A DNA stretch of 30,207 nucleotides. Origin: CAYMUG01 sp964393575 (GTDB taxonomy: Bacteria; Patescibacteriota; Minisyncoccia; Spechtbacterales; 2-12-FULL-38-22). Every line of letters begins with the position of its first letter. Within the stretch, counting starts at the first letter, position 1. A program made the translations under genes and the position numbers. Positions 7,731 through 16,058 of this stretch are shown here, in pieces. The stretch covers positions 1-30,207 of the forward strand of contig CAYMUG010000008.1 of the NCBI GenBank assembly GCA_964393575.1. Direction: 5' to 3'. The notes beneath the pieces were generated by a model. It saw only the letters and a list, made by a program, of their open reading frames with translations. It was not told the DNA's origin and did no database searches.

Positions 7731-9371
7731 ATGTTGGTAATTTTTACATCTTTAGCTGTTTCTCTACTGCTGGTTCTGTTCTCTCTGTATTCTTATTCGC
7801 GGGAGATCGTGACACAGGAAGATGCGGTTAAGGTGTACTCTTTTTTTAATAAAGGGTATAACCGGCTTTTTTCTGAATTAAAAAGGTTTTTTCTGCCCGT
7901 TGGGGGGATGTTTGCGGTTTTAGGATTAGTGCAGGGTGTCTTTCACTTATGGAGCTTTCGGGCCGGACTTGCCTTATTTTTGGGCGCTGTCTTTTCTTTT
8001 GTTGTTATAGGGTTCGGCAGTTTATTTACAGCAAAAGTTTTCTCTAAAACAGCTCACAAAACAGATCAGGGACTTATAGATACGTTTTATAGCACTCTTT
8101 GGAGCGGTAATATAGCCGGAATATTTTTTATTTCATCAGGTATAGCGGCACTAAATGTGCTCTTTATTATTTTACGCGATCCAAGGGGCGGCATTGAGGC
8201 CGGAACATTGGTCTCTTTTGTTTTAGGAGTTGTTTCTGTTTTATATCTTTTGAAGCATTTATTGAAAACCGAGGACGGAGATGCAATCGGTATTCGTGAT
8301 ACAGTTTTATACTTTGTCGGATTGTATGGAAATACAACAATGGCTGTATTAGCAGGTATTGTTGTTACTTCTTTGGTATTTCCGGAATCATCAGGAGTGG
8401 TGGTATTACCCATTTTGTTAGTCGCTGTGGCTTTAATCGCTGTCTCAGCTGCGGTTAAACTCATCAAGATCGGCTCTACTACGAATTTAAAACGCAATTA
8501 CGCCTTTGTGTTTGTGGGATCTGTTTTGTTAACCTCTATATTAAGTTTTCCTTTATTCGTTTGGATTTTAAGAGATGCCGTACATGTTTCCTTTATAAAT
8601 CTTTGGCTTACTGCTGTTTTGGGTTATGCAGCTGTTTATGTAATAGGGAATATCAAAAATCTTACACTACCTTTATTTTTTCTGTTTATTAGCTTGAGTA
8701 TCGGGTTATCTCTGTATTTAGGGGGTTTGTACGGATTTACGGTGTTTGTTATAGCATTTATTTCTTTTTCCGGCTTGTTTTCCGCCGTTAAGTCTCTTTC
8801 AGGTGTTACCGCGGGTGTGTACAAGGCAAGAGAGGATATAGATTTAGAAGAAGAGCGGATCAGGGTTTTAGAAAAGCTTCAACTGTTAAAGAATACGTAT
8901 AACGACAGGTTGAAAACTTATATGTTTTTGAGCTCTTCTTTAGTTTTAGTACTCTTGTACCTTGTGTACACAAGAGAGGCTGCAACTACCGGTGCAAGTA
9001 TTACAGGTGGTTTTGGGGGGTTGTTTCTGGGATTCGCGCTCGTGGCTCTACATAGCGCTATAAATGTTCGTATGGTATACAGCACTGTATTATATGCGAT
9101 TATTTTAGTTGCCTTTGTGGGAGCCGCCTATTTTGTTAATATAGAGCTATACAGTAGTATTTTTGCGGGCATCGTTTTATACGTTATAGCCGCAGGGGCG
9201 CCCGGCATATATGAAAATCTTTCTGTAAAAATACATAGAACAGAAGATGATACCGATCAACTTGACACACATAATAGTTTTCATTACAGTGGTATAGTTG
9301 ATGAAACAGAAATTTCGTTTGCTAAAATAGCAACACTTATTTCACTCTTAGTTTTACCCTTACTAATTTAA
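7731..9371 (+). CDS. Divergent, apparently catalytically inactive membrane pyrophosphatase (HppA-family) homologue
   Basis: Predicted 546 aa with about 14 hydrophobic segments. The layout follows membrane-bound H+/Na+ pyrophosphatases: an N-terminal helix followed by a basic amphipathic stretch and the LFLGAVFSFVVIGFGS segment; a helix pair ending in the region that should carry the first acidic site; an ERIRVLEKLQLLKNTYNDRL segment matching the ERTDALDAVGNTTAAIGKGF region; and a C-terminus ending ISLLVLPLL like the MNLVALLIAPL end of HppA. The Mg-PPi-binding residues are mostly gone. Where the family has DNVGDNVGD this protein reads DTVLYFVGL (near 189), and the GGGIFTKAADVGADLVGK segment before it is deleted. 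It is shorter than true pumps (about 650-800 aa). It lies 8 nt after nusA in the same operon. The homology call rests on motif alignment by eye. A transporter of unknown type is the alternative. Confidence 0.65.
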   Translation: MLVIFTSLAVSLLLVLFSLYSYSREIVTQEDAVKVYSFFNKGYNRLFSELKRFFLPVGGMFAVLGLVQGVFHLWSFRAGLALFLGAVFSFVVIGFGSLFTAKVFSKTAHKTDQGLIDTFYSTLWSGNIAGIFFISSGIAALNVLFIILRDPRGGIEAGTLVSFVLGVVSVLYLLKHLLKTEDGDAIGIRDTVLYFVGLYGNTTMAVLAGIVVTSLVFPESSGVVVLPILLVAVALIAVSAAVKLIKIGSTTNLKRNYAFVFVGSVLLTSILSFPLFVWILRDAVHVSFINLWLTAVLGYAAVYVIGNIKNLTLPLFFLFISLSIGLSLYLGGLYGFTVFVIAFISFSGLFSAVKSLSGVTAGVYKAREDIDLEEERIRVLEKLQLLKNTYNDRLKTYMFLSSSLVLVLLYLVYTREAATTGASITGGFGGLFLGFALVALHSAINVRMVYSTVLYAIILVAFVGAAYFVNIELYSSIFAGIVLYVIAAGAPGIYENLSVKIHRTEDDTDQLDTHNSFHYSGIVDETEISFAKIATLISLLVLPLLI

Positions 9372-9392
9372 CAATTTAACAATTTAATAATT

Positions 9393-10490
9393 ATGGATGT
9401 ACAAATTCAAGATTTAGAAAAATCTCAAAAAGAAATCAATTTCTCTCTTACTCCGGAAGATATGGCTTCGTACTTGGATAACGCAGCTTCTAAGCTTGCC
9501 CAAAGTATGAATATAAAAGGTTTCAGGGAAGGGGGTGATATACCTCGTAATGTTGTAGAAAATAGCGTAGGAAAAGAGAAGGTGTGGCAGGAAGCTTTAC
9601 CGGAAGCCATAGAGGAAAACTACTGGAAAACTATTGAGGAAAAGGACATAAAAGCCATAGGCAGGCCCGAAGTTAACGTAACAAAAATGGTGCCCGGAAG
9701 TGAGTTGGAGTTTAAAGCAATAGTTCCTGTGCTGCCTGAGGATATTCAACTCCCCGATTATAAAGAGATTGCAAAACAGGTTTTCCAAAACGAAAAGCAG
9801 GAGGTGAAGGTTGAGGAAAAAGATATGGAAGAAGCCATAAACTGGCTGCGCAAGACAAAAGCTCAAAAAAGCGAAGAAAGCACACAAGAGAATGGTTCTG
9901 ATACAGATTCAGAAACAGAAGGCGGCTCAACAAATGAAGAGGAAAATTTACCTGAGTTAAACGATGAGTTTGCCAAAAGCGTAGGCGATTTTAATAATGT
10001 AGAAGAATTAAAAGAAAATATTCGGGAAGGCCTGCTTCAGGAAAAAGAACAACAGGAAAATCAGCGCTTGAGGTTAAAGGTTATTGAAGAGATAAGAAAC
10101 AACACCGATATAAATGTGCCTGATTCGCTGATCCAACAAGAAATAGAAAAAATGAAGCAGGAATTCAGCCAACAGGTTGAACAAGCGGGAATGAATATGG
10201 AAGATTATTTGCAAAAAGCGGGTAAGACGGAAGAAGACCTTAAAGAGGACTGGAAAGATAAAGCTGAAGATCGGGTTGCCTCAGCAATTTTACTGCGCTT
10301 GATAGCCGACAAAGAAAATATAAAACCTTCAGAAGAAGAAATAGAGGAAGAAGCTAATAAATACCTGGAGCAATTCGGCAATCCCGAAGAAGCTCAAAAA
10401 AACATTAGCCCCGAGCAGATAAAATCGTATGTTAGTGGTATAATGAGAAATGAAAAGGTATTTGAATTGCTTGAAGGTAGTTCAAAATAA
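9393..10490 (+). CDS. tig: Trigger factor lacking the PPIase domain
   Basis: Predicted 365 aa against about 430-480 for typical trigger factors. The N-terminal ribosome-binding domain is clear, with the signature GFREGGDIPRNVV near 43-55 in place of the usual GFRxGKxP. The FKBP-type PPIase domain is absent: the arm begins after an Asp/Glu/Ser-rich linker (about 158-185) at LPELNDEFAKSVGDF. The C-terminal helical substrate-binding arms continue to the end (VPDSLIQQEIEKM and QIKSYVSGIMRNEKVFELL). It should dock at ribosomal protein L23 near the exit tunnel and hold nascent chains, without prolyl isomerisation. It sits directly before clpP, the tig-clpP order common in bacteria. There is no evident Shine-Dalgarno site before the ATG. 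Confidence 0.9.
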   Translation: MDVQIQDLEKSQKEINFSLTPEDMASYLDNAASKLAQSMNIKGFREGGDIPRNVVENSVGKEKVWQEALPEAIEENYWKTIEEKDIKAIGRPEVNVTKMVPGSELEFKAIVPVLPEDIQLPDYKEIAKQVFQNEKQEVKVEEKDMEEAINWLRKTKAQKSEESTQENGSDTDSETEGGSTNEEENLPELNDEFAKSVGDFNNVEELKENIREGLLQEKEQQENQRLRLKVIEEIRNNTDINVPDSLIQQEIEKMKQEFSQQVEQAGMNMEDYLQKAGKTEEDLKEDWKDKAEDRVASAILLRLIADKENIKPSEEEIEEEANKYLEQFGNPEEAQKNISPEQIKSYVSGIMRNEKVFELLEGSSK

Positions 10491-10496
10491 TCTTCA

Positions 10497-10583
10497 ATTA
10501 TCAATTTACATTTCAATTAGCCAATTATCAATTTGAACATTAGTTCATTGGTTATTGATTGAAAATTGGTTAATTTAGCTAAG
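10497..10583. repeat. AT-rich foldback between tig and clpP
   Basis: The 98-nt gap is built from repeated CAATT/TCAAT words. AATTAGCCAATTATCAAT (10515-10532) is an imperfect inverted repeat of the ATTGATTG...GGTTAATT stretch (10553-10576). It could form a hairpin in the tig-clpP message. Confidence 0.5.
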
Positions 10584-10588
10584 CAAAT

Positions 10589-11173
10589 ATGAACTTAATT
10601 CCAACAGTCATTGAAAAATCTCAGTACGGCGAAAGAGCTTACGATATTTACTCACGTTTACTTAAGGAGAATATAGTTTTTGTCGGAGGACCTATTACAG
10701 ACGCGGTAGCTAATACTGTTATTGCCCAACTTTTGTTTTTAGACAGCCAAAATTCCGGCAAAGATATACAACTATATATTAACAGCCCCGGAGGAAGTGT
10801 TACTGCGGGACTCGCGGTATATGACACTATTCAGCATGTTAAAAATGATGTGAGCACAATATGCGTGGGAATGGCTGCTTCTATGGCTGCTGTTTTGCTT
10901 GCTTCGGGCACGAAAGGCAAGCGCAGTGCTTTGCCTAACTCAGAGATGCTTTTGCATCAGGTTATGGGAGGCGCTGAGGGGCAAGCTGTTGAGATTGAAA
11001 TTTCTGCACGTCATATAATGAATATGAAAAAACGGCTGAATAAAATTTTAGCAAACCATACAGGCCAAAAACTGAGCACTATTGAAAAAGATACAGACAG
11101 AGATTTTTATCTTACTCCGGACGAGGCCCAAAAATATGGGTTAATAGATAAAATTATTAAGCCGAAATCTTAA
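10589..11173 (+). CDS. clpP: ATP-dependent Clp protease proteolytic subunit ClpP
   Basis: Predicted 194 aa, full length. All three catalytic residues are present: Ser98 in GMAASMAAV, His123 in LLHQVMGG, and Asp172 in DTDRDFYL. The oxyanion segment INSPGGSVTAG (about 65-74) and the C-terminal GLIDKII are also typical. ClpP forms the barrel-shaped tetradecameric peptidase that degrades proteins fed to it by an AAA+ unfoldase. The Clp-like AAA+ protein at 202-2802 lacks the ClpP-docking loop, so the partner is probably ClpX encoded elsewhere (inference). It is the last gene of the nusA-led operon and is followed by a strong terminator. Confidence 0.96.
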   Translation: MNLIPTVIEKSQYGERAYDIYSRLLKENIVFVGGPITDAVANTVIAQLLFLDSQNSGKDIQLYINSPGGSVTAGLAVYDTIQHVKNDVSTICVGMAASMAAVLLASGTKGKRSALPNSEMLLHQVMGGAEGQAVEIEISARHIMNMKKRLNKILANHTGQKLSTIEKDTDRDFYLTPDEAQKYGLIDKIIKPKS

Positions 11174-11190
11174 TAATCGCAATGATAGCA

Positions 11191-11225
11191 AAAATAAAAG
11201 CGCGGCTAAGCCGCGCTTTTATTTT
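11191..11225. terminator. Strong bidirectional intrinsic terminator after clpP
   Basis: A perfect 16-bp stem (11191-11206 with 11210-11225) contains GCGCGGC/GCCGCGC, with a 3-nt TAA loop and T-rich flank. It lies between the convergent clpP and gpmI genes. Confidence 0.9.
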
Positions 11226-11244
11226 TGGAAGTATGGTTATAGTA

Positions 11245-11293
11245 AAATGACGGGAAAACTATTGATTTTAAATCAATGGTTTTCCCGTCATTT
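11245..11293 (-). terminator. Long near-perfect palindrome spanning the gpmI stop codon
   Basis: Arms 11245-11259 and 11279-11293 (AAATGACGGGAAAAC and its complement) enclose a second palindrome, ATTGATTT...AAATCAAT (11261-11277). It covers the last codons and stop of gpmI. On the minus strand the stem is followed by TTTTACTAT, so it may act as the gpmI terminator. Confidence 0.6.
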
Positions 11294-12827
11294 CTGAAGG
11301 TTGTTGAAGCCCCATTAGTTTAAGTACAGTCGGCGCAACATCAGCTAAAACACCTTTAGCTTTTTGTTGGTGCAATAATTCTCTGTTTGTGGTTTTATAA
11401 TCCGGATGCACTAAATAAAAAGGTACCGGATTGGTGGAATGTTTTGTTTTTATTCTCCCGGTTTTCTTTTCACGCACCTCTTCCGCATTGCCGTGGTCAC
11501 TGGTAATACATAGGTAAAGATTATCGTATTTTTGCGTTAATTCCATTAAGCTTGTCATATTGGCGTCTATAGTTTCAACGCCCTTTTTAACAGCTTCAAT
11601 ATTACCTGTATGTGCAAGAAGGTCAGCATTGGCGTAATTTGCTACAATGAAATTGTATTTTTCTATATTTTCAAAGATATGTTGGGTTATATTATACGCC
11701 TGCATTTCGGGGTGTTTATCATAATTAGGTGTTCCTCTGGACGTAAAAAGCTTTCTATCCTCTTCCGGAAAAGGTCTCTCCTTTTGTCCGTTAAAAAAGT
11801 ATGTTGTATGTGCATATTTTTCACTTTCCGCTATGTGCAGTTGCTTTAATTCTGCATCAGATATAACTTTTGCAAGCGGGGAGTTTATTTCCGGAGGCGA
11901 AAACGCTACTTCTATAGGAAGCCCTTCCTCGTATTTTGTCATACCTACAAAGTATAAATTTGAGATTTTTTCTCTGGGGAATTCGGCAAACTTTTCGTCG
12001 CTTTCTACAAAAGCTTTTGTAAGCTGTCGCGCGCTATCTTCGCGGAAGTTAAAAAAGATAACAGCATCTCCTTCTTTGATAACTCCCTGCGGCTCGTTGT
12101 TTTTATATATTGCTGCTGGTTCTATGTCTAAGTCGGTCATACCTTTTTTGTATGATTCTTCCAGGTATCGCACAGGATCTTCTATTTTATGGCCCTCAGC
12201 TTCGGTTAAAAGATTATATGCTTTTTGGGTTAAATCCCAGTGGTTGTTTCTATCCATAGCATAAGCCCTTCCCATTATAGTACCTATTCTGCCGACACCC
12301 TGTTTTTTTAATCGAAGCTGCAGGTTTTCTATCAAAGAAGCTGCCTCTTTTTCGTAAGCGTCTTTACCATCAGTAAATACATGCAAAACAACGTTTTCTA
12401 TACTATTTTTTTCGGCCAAGTCCAGGAGTGCGTACAAGTGATCTATGTAACTGTGTACGTTGCCCGAAGAAAACATACCCATTAGGTGAAGTGTGGAATT
12501 ATTTCTTTTTACAAAGTTCGTTGCCCCTTTTAATGCTTTGTTTTTAAAAAAAGACCCGTCTCTTATGGCCGAGATTATACGGGGCAAATATTGGTAAATT
12601 ATTTTGCCGGCACCTAAATTTAGATGACCTGTTTCACTATTTCCCGCCTGTTCCCATGGAAGCCCCACAGCAATACCCGAACTCTGCAAGGGTAGGGCAA
12701 AATAGTATCTTTCAAACGATTCAATAGTCGGCGTGTTAACCATACTTATGGCGTTTCTTTTACCCCTCGGAGCAACCCCCCAGCCGTCTAATATTGCTAA
12801 AATTACTTTAGGTGATCCTTTAGGCAT
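11268..12827 (-). CDS. gpmI: 2,3-bisphosphoglycerate-independent phosphoglycerate mutase
   Basis: Predicted 519 aa, full length. This alkaline-phosphatase-superfamily metalloenzyme interconverts 3- and 2-phosphoglycerate in glycolysis. The phosphate-accepting Ser lies in GNSETGHLNLGAG. The metal ligands are visible: Asp in ILDGWG near the N-terminus, DLLAHTG (Asp and His), TSDHGNAEE (Asp and His), and TKHSTNPVPFY (His). Substrate contacts include NVHSYIDHL, GRAYAMDRNNHW and the Lys of SEKYAHTTYF. The ATG is preceded on the minus strand by a -10-like TATTAT only 7 nt upstream, suggesting a leaderless message. It is convergent with clpP and appears to be transcribed alone. Confidence 0.95.
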   Translation of the reverse strand: MPKGSPKVILAILDGWGVAPRGKRNAISMVNTPTIESFERYYFALPLQSSGIAVGLPWEQAGNSETGHLNLGAGKIIYQYLPRIISAIRDGSFFKNKALKGATNFVKRNNSTLHLMGMFSSGNVHSYIDHLYALLDLAEKNSIENVVLHVFTDGKDAYEKEAASLIENLQLRLKKQGVGRIGTIMGRAYAMDRNNHWDLTQKAYNLLTEAEGHKIEDPVRYLEESYKKGMTDLDIEPAAIYKNNEPQGVIKEGDAVIFFNFREDSARQLTKAFVESDEKFAEFPREKISNLYFVGMTKYEEGLPIEVAFSPPEINSPLAKVISDAELKQLHIAESEKYAHTTYFFNGQKERPFPEEDRKLFTSRGTPNYDKHPEMQAYNITQHIFENIEKYNFIVANYANADLLAHTGNIEAVKKGVETIDANMTSLMELTQKYDNLYLCITSDHGNAEEVREKKTGRIKTKHSTNPVPFYLVHPDYKTTNRELLHQQKAKGVLADVAPTVLKLMGLQQPSEMTGKPLI

Positions 12828-12834
12828 ATGCTTT

Positions 12835-12865
12835 ATAATAACATACTACGCATACCCATTATCAA
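12835..12865 (-). promoter_or_regulatory. Candidate gpmI promoter, nearly leaderless
   Basis: On the minus strand TTGATA (12860-12865), a 19-nt spacer, and TATTAT (12835-12840) preceded by TGT (extended -10). The -10 box ends 7 nt before the gpmI ATG. The spacer is longer than ideal. Confidence 0.5.
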
Positions 12866-12944
12866 ACTGAATAACAGAATAACATAGTTTTGCTTGTCCC
12901 GCACCTTTCCGTAGGAATAGATGCGGGGTTAACCTTCGGCTTAC

Positions 12945-13052
12945 AAACCACTACAACAATGACAATGACTATTACACTGCGCTCGCTGCGCGAGCGCAGT
13001 GGTTATCGCGATAACGTCATTGTCATTGTCATTGTCATTGTCATCGTGGTTT
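12945..13052. repeat. Cruciform-type foldback repeat, copy A
   Basis: The outer arms AAACCAC...CAATGACAATGAC (12945-12969) and GTCATT repeated about five times, ending GTGGTTT (13016-13052), are inverted. Inside are two further hairpins: ACTGCGCTCGC/GCGAGCGCAGT (12976-13000, 3-nt loop) and the perfect palindrome GTTATCGCGATAAC (13002-13015). The result is a three-way-junction layout shared with copies B and C. It fills most of the 330-nt gpmI-rny gap. Confidence 0.75.
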
Positions 13053-13157
13053 TATGTCATCTGTCATTAATCAATGCCGATTTAATTGACTAAATGCTTA
13101 TTTTTTGGTACTCTTTATTTACAATGGCAATACTTACAACTAAAAAAACTTATTATT

Positions 13158-14684
13158 ATGGAAATAGAATATATCGGAGTGAGTGTTTTTGCCTTGATAG
13201 TTGGAATAGTAGTTGGATACTTAGCACGTCAAGCTTTAGCAAGGAAACAGGAAGGAACAGCTGAAGCCAAAATTAATAAAGTAATTTCAGAAGCTAAAGA
13301 AAATGCAAAAAACATTACTGAACAAGCAAAACAACGAGCCGAGGAGATTACAGAAGAAGCAAAAAAAGAAGAAAAGGAAAAACACTCAAACCTTCTTAAA
13401 ATGGAAAAACGTTTACTGTCCAAAGAGGAGGAGTTAGAGCGAAAAAGCTCTAAGTTGCGTAAAAAAAACAGAGAACTCAAAAACAAAGCAGAGGATATTG
13501 AAAGTAAATTTGCTGAAGCAGAAAACCTGAAAGAAAAGCAGACCCATGAGCTGGAAAAGATTTCTAAAATGTCTTCCGAAGAAGCACGAGAGCAGCTTTT
13601 CAAAAACATTGAGACAGAGTATGACAAAGAGCTGCATGAAAGAATGCAAAAACTTGAAGAGTTTGCCAGAGACGAATTGGATAAAAAAGCCCAAAATATT
13701 CTGGTTTATTCTCTGCAAAGATATGCATCTTCTCAGGCGCAGGAGGTCTCTACTACAGCCGTGACCCTGCCCAGCGATGATATAAAAGGTCGGATTATTG
13801 GAAAAGAAGGAAGGAATATACGAACGCTTGAAACGTTAACAGGAGTTGAACTTATTGTAGATGATACGCCCGAAACAATAGTAGTTTCCGGATTTGACCC
13901 CGTACGCAGGCATATAGCAAAAATTACTCTGGATAAGTTGATCGCGGACGGCAGGATACAACCGGCTCGCATTGAAGACGCTGTAGCTAAAGCTAAAGAA
14001 GAAATCAATGAAAAAATAAAAGAAGCAGGAGAAGCTGCTATTTACGATGCCGGTGTAGTAGGATTAGACCCGAAGCTTATATGGCTTTTAGGTAGACTGC
14101 GTTTTCGTACAAGTTATGGGCAAAATGTTCTCATGCACTCGCTTGAAGTAGCACACTTATCAGGAGCTCTTGCCGCGGAAGTAGGCGGTGACATCAATAC
14201 AAGCAAAAAAGGAGGCTTGCTTCACGATATAGGAAAAGCTGTGGACCATGAAATAGAAGGGTCTCATGTTGAGATAGGAGTAAAACTGCTTGAAAAATAC
14301 GGAATAAGCAAGGAAGTTATTGATGCAATGAAGTCCCACCACGAAGAATATCCTTATGAAACTCTTGAATCCCGTATAGTGCAAGCCGCTGATGCTATAA
14401 GTGCATCACGACCCGGCGCAAGGAAGGATACTGTAGAAAACTACTTACAACGCTTAAGTGAACTTGAAAATGTTGCCTCGTCTTTTGAGGGAGTTGAAAA
14501 AAGTTATGCGATACAAGCCGGAAGAGAGGTGAGAGTATTTGCTGAACCGGGTAAGATTAGCGATGTAGATGCCAAAAAACTTGCCCGCAATATAGCTAAT
14601 CGCATACAAGAGGAACTACAATATCCCGGCGATATTAAAGTTACTCTTATCAGAGAAACCCGTATAGTAGAGTATGCACGATAA
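13158..14684 (+). CDS. rny: Ribonuclease Y
   Basis: Predicted 508 aa from the ATG at 13158. An upstream in-frame ATG at 13086 would add 24 residues unlike any RNase Y, and the family begins directly with its membrane helix. Domains in order: N-terminal membrane anchor (about 3-24), long charged coiled coil (about 30-190), KH domain with GRIIGKEGRNIRTLE near 215, and HD domain with HSLEVAHLSG near 325 and LLHDIGKAVD near 354. RNase Y is a membrane-bound endoribonuclease that starts mRNA decay. It is monocistronic, between a foldback repeat and paired terminators. The DNA before the start is AT-rich with no Shine-Dalgarno site. Confidence 0.95.
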   Translation: MEIEYIGVSVFALIVGIVVGYLARQALARKQEGTAEAKINKVISEAKENAKNITEQAKQRAEEITEEAKKEEKEKHSNLLKMEKRLLSKEEELERKSSKLRKKNRELKNKAEDIESKFAEAENLKEKQTHELEKISKMSSEEAREQLFKNIETEYDKELHERMQKLEEFARDELDKKAQNILVYSLQRYASSQAQEVSTTAVTLPSDDIKGRIIGKEGRNIRTLETLTGVELIVDDTPETIVVSGFDPVRRHIAKITLDKLIADGRIQPARIEDAVAKAKEEINEKIKEAGEAAIYDAGVVGLDPKLIWLLGRLRFRTSYGQNVLMHSLEVAHLSGALAAEVGGDINTSKKGGLLHDIGKAVDHEIEGSHVEIGVKLLEKYGISKEVIDAMKSHHEEYPYETLESRIVQAADAISASRPGARKDTVENYLQRLSELENVASSFEGVEKSYAIQAGREVRVFAEPGKISDVDAKKLARNIANRIQEELQYPGDIKVTLIRETRIVEYAR

Positions 14685-14686
14685 GT

Positions 14687-14721
14687 ACAACACAATAGGG
14701 GTTTAACCCCTATTGTGTTGT
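14687..14721. terminator. Hairpin after rny
   Basis: A 17-bp perfect inverted repeat (14687-14703 with 14705-14721) starts 3 nt after the rny stop. It lacks a long T tract on the plus strand and probably works together with the next hairpin. Confidence 0.6.
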
Positions 14722-14738
14722 GCAAAAGTCCAATAAAC

Positions 14739-14775
14739 AAACCAAAACCCCGCAAATGCGGGGTTTTGGTTTGGC
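14739..14775. terminator. Bidirectional intrinsic terminator between convergent rny and the large surface-protein gene
   Basis: A perfect 16-bp stem (14739-14754 with 14757-14772) has a CCCCGC core, a 2-nt loop and an AAAACCAAA/TTTGGTTTT flank. It lies 25 nt from the 3' end of the minus-strand gene. Confidence 0.75.
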
Positions 14776-14796
14776 AGGGAATGTTGTTGTAGGATT

Positions 14797-15958
14797 TTAG
14801 TTTTCTACAACAACAAACGTCTTGGTTGAGGTGCCTGTATTGCCTGCCTCGTCATAGGCCTTTGTTTCTATAATGTGTTCACCGTTAGCAACAGTGGTGC
14901 TATCCCAAGTGAATGAGAAGAGAGATGAGGTTTTTGTGGCGACAACAGTGCCATCTACAAGGAGCTCTACCTTTGCGACATCACGATCGTCAGACGCGGA
15001 AGCCGATATAGTAATATTGCCCTGGCCGTGCATTCTGGTCTTTGATGTGGGCGGAGTTGTATCTGCCTCCTGTGTTGTAAATGTATGGTCTGAACTTACC
15101 GCCTCGTTTCCAGATGAATCTTCAGAGCGGACTCTGTAGTGGTAGGTGGTGCCTGCCTGAAGCTCAAACAAGTCAATGGAGTGGCTTGTGTTGCCTTCAT
15201 CCACTATTGGGGTGAGGCTTCCGTAGCTTGTATCCGTGCCGAATTCCACCTGTGCTGTTGCCGGTTCATCTGTGTCCCAGATTATTGTAGCTGAGGACTC
15301 TGTTATGTTTGATGCCTGGATATTGGAGAGAGTGGGGGGAGTTGTATCTGCCTCCTGGACGGTTACTGTCTCGTCCATTGAGTTGTTTGTTTCATCACTT
15401 TCTGTGATGCGGTCCACATCATCCACAGTAGCTGTAACTATGTGATCGCCTGCTGTAGCTGAATTCCAGAATCTGTCATCGTCAGGTCCTCCGTCCGCGG
15501 TTACAGTAATTGATTCTCCGGGATCAAGGGATGAGGTGTCACTTGAAGACCAGGATACCTGGGTGTCGTCCACTTCAAAGTTTACTCCGTGTACGGTTCC
15601 GTCGGGAGTGGATGCGCCTCCCTGGTTTTTTATAGTAGCTGAAAATGTAACGTCATCGCCTTCTTCAGGGTTTGTCGGAGACCAGGAAATATCCGTTGTA
15701 ATTAGGTCGGGCTGGTCCGAGGTCCATGCGGGGTCAGCAGAATCTGAACTTGTTGTAGAGCCCAGGGTTCCGTCTCTTCCGTTGCCCGAAGAGTCACCTG
15801 CTGTCTGCCCCGTTCCTTCGTTGAGATTGTAGTAGGCAAAGAGTCCCGTTTCTCCTCCGGTTAACTCTGAATTCATTGAGTTCTGAAGTTGGGTTTGAGT
15901 TCTTGCCGCATTCCAAACTCTCACCTCATCTATTTTTCCGTCCCAGAAGTTGGATGAG
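14797..15958 (-). CDS. C-terminal part of the large secreted G8/LamG/Fn3 protein (same gene as 16059-19673)
   Basis: This frame runs from the scaffold gap to a stop at 14797 and continues the gene upstream. Domains in order: the end of a second LamG domain (FWDGKIDEVRVWNAA then NEGTGQTAGDSSGNGRDGTLGS), a CARDB-like domain (PDLITTDISWSPTNPEEGD to ITESDETNNS), one Fn3 domain (about 15350-15060), and one bacterial Ig-like domain (ASDDRDVAKVELLVDG) ending in FVVVEN. No sortase signal, transmembrane helix or other anchor is seen at the C-terminus. The Met at 15924 is an internal residue, not a start. If the gap is 308 nt, as the repeat copy predicts, the two parts join in frame into one protein of about 1694 aa. 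Adhesion or matrix binding is inferred. Confidence 0.8.
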
Positions 15959-16058
15959 NNNNNNNNNNNNNNNNNNNNNNNNNNNNNNNNNNNNNNNNNN
16001 NNNNNNNNNNNNNNNNNNNNNNNNNNNNNNNNNNNNNNNNNNNNNNNNNNNNNNNNNN
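15959..16058. other. Scaffold gap (100 N) inside the second LamG repeat
   Basis: Exactly 100 N, a conventional placeholder. Both flanks match the first LamG copy: the left flank ends where 17028 does and the right flank begins where 17337 does. The equivalent interval in the intact copy is 308 nt. Confidence 0.95.

Noticed and set aside
13016..13045. GTCATT tandem units as a CRISPR or regulatory array
   Set aside because: The units are 6 nt long with no spacers and form one arm of the foldback repeat, so they are a simple repeat inside copy A.
13086..13157. Upstream ATG extending RNase Y by 24 residues
   Set aside because: The extra residues do not resemble the family, which starts directly with its membrane helix, and the DNA there overlaps the probable promoter region.
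14797..15924. A separate 375-aa secreted gene starting at 15924
   Set aside because: The apparent start Met lies within the LamG segment DEVRVWNAA in the repeat copy, and the piece has no signal peptide. It is the C-terminal part of the gapped gene.
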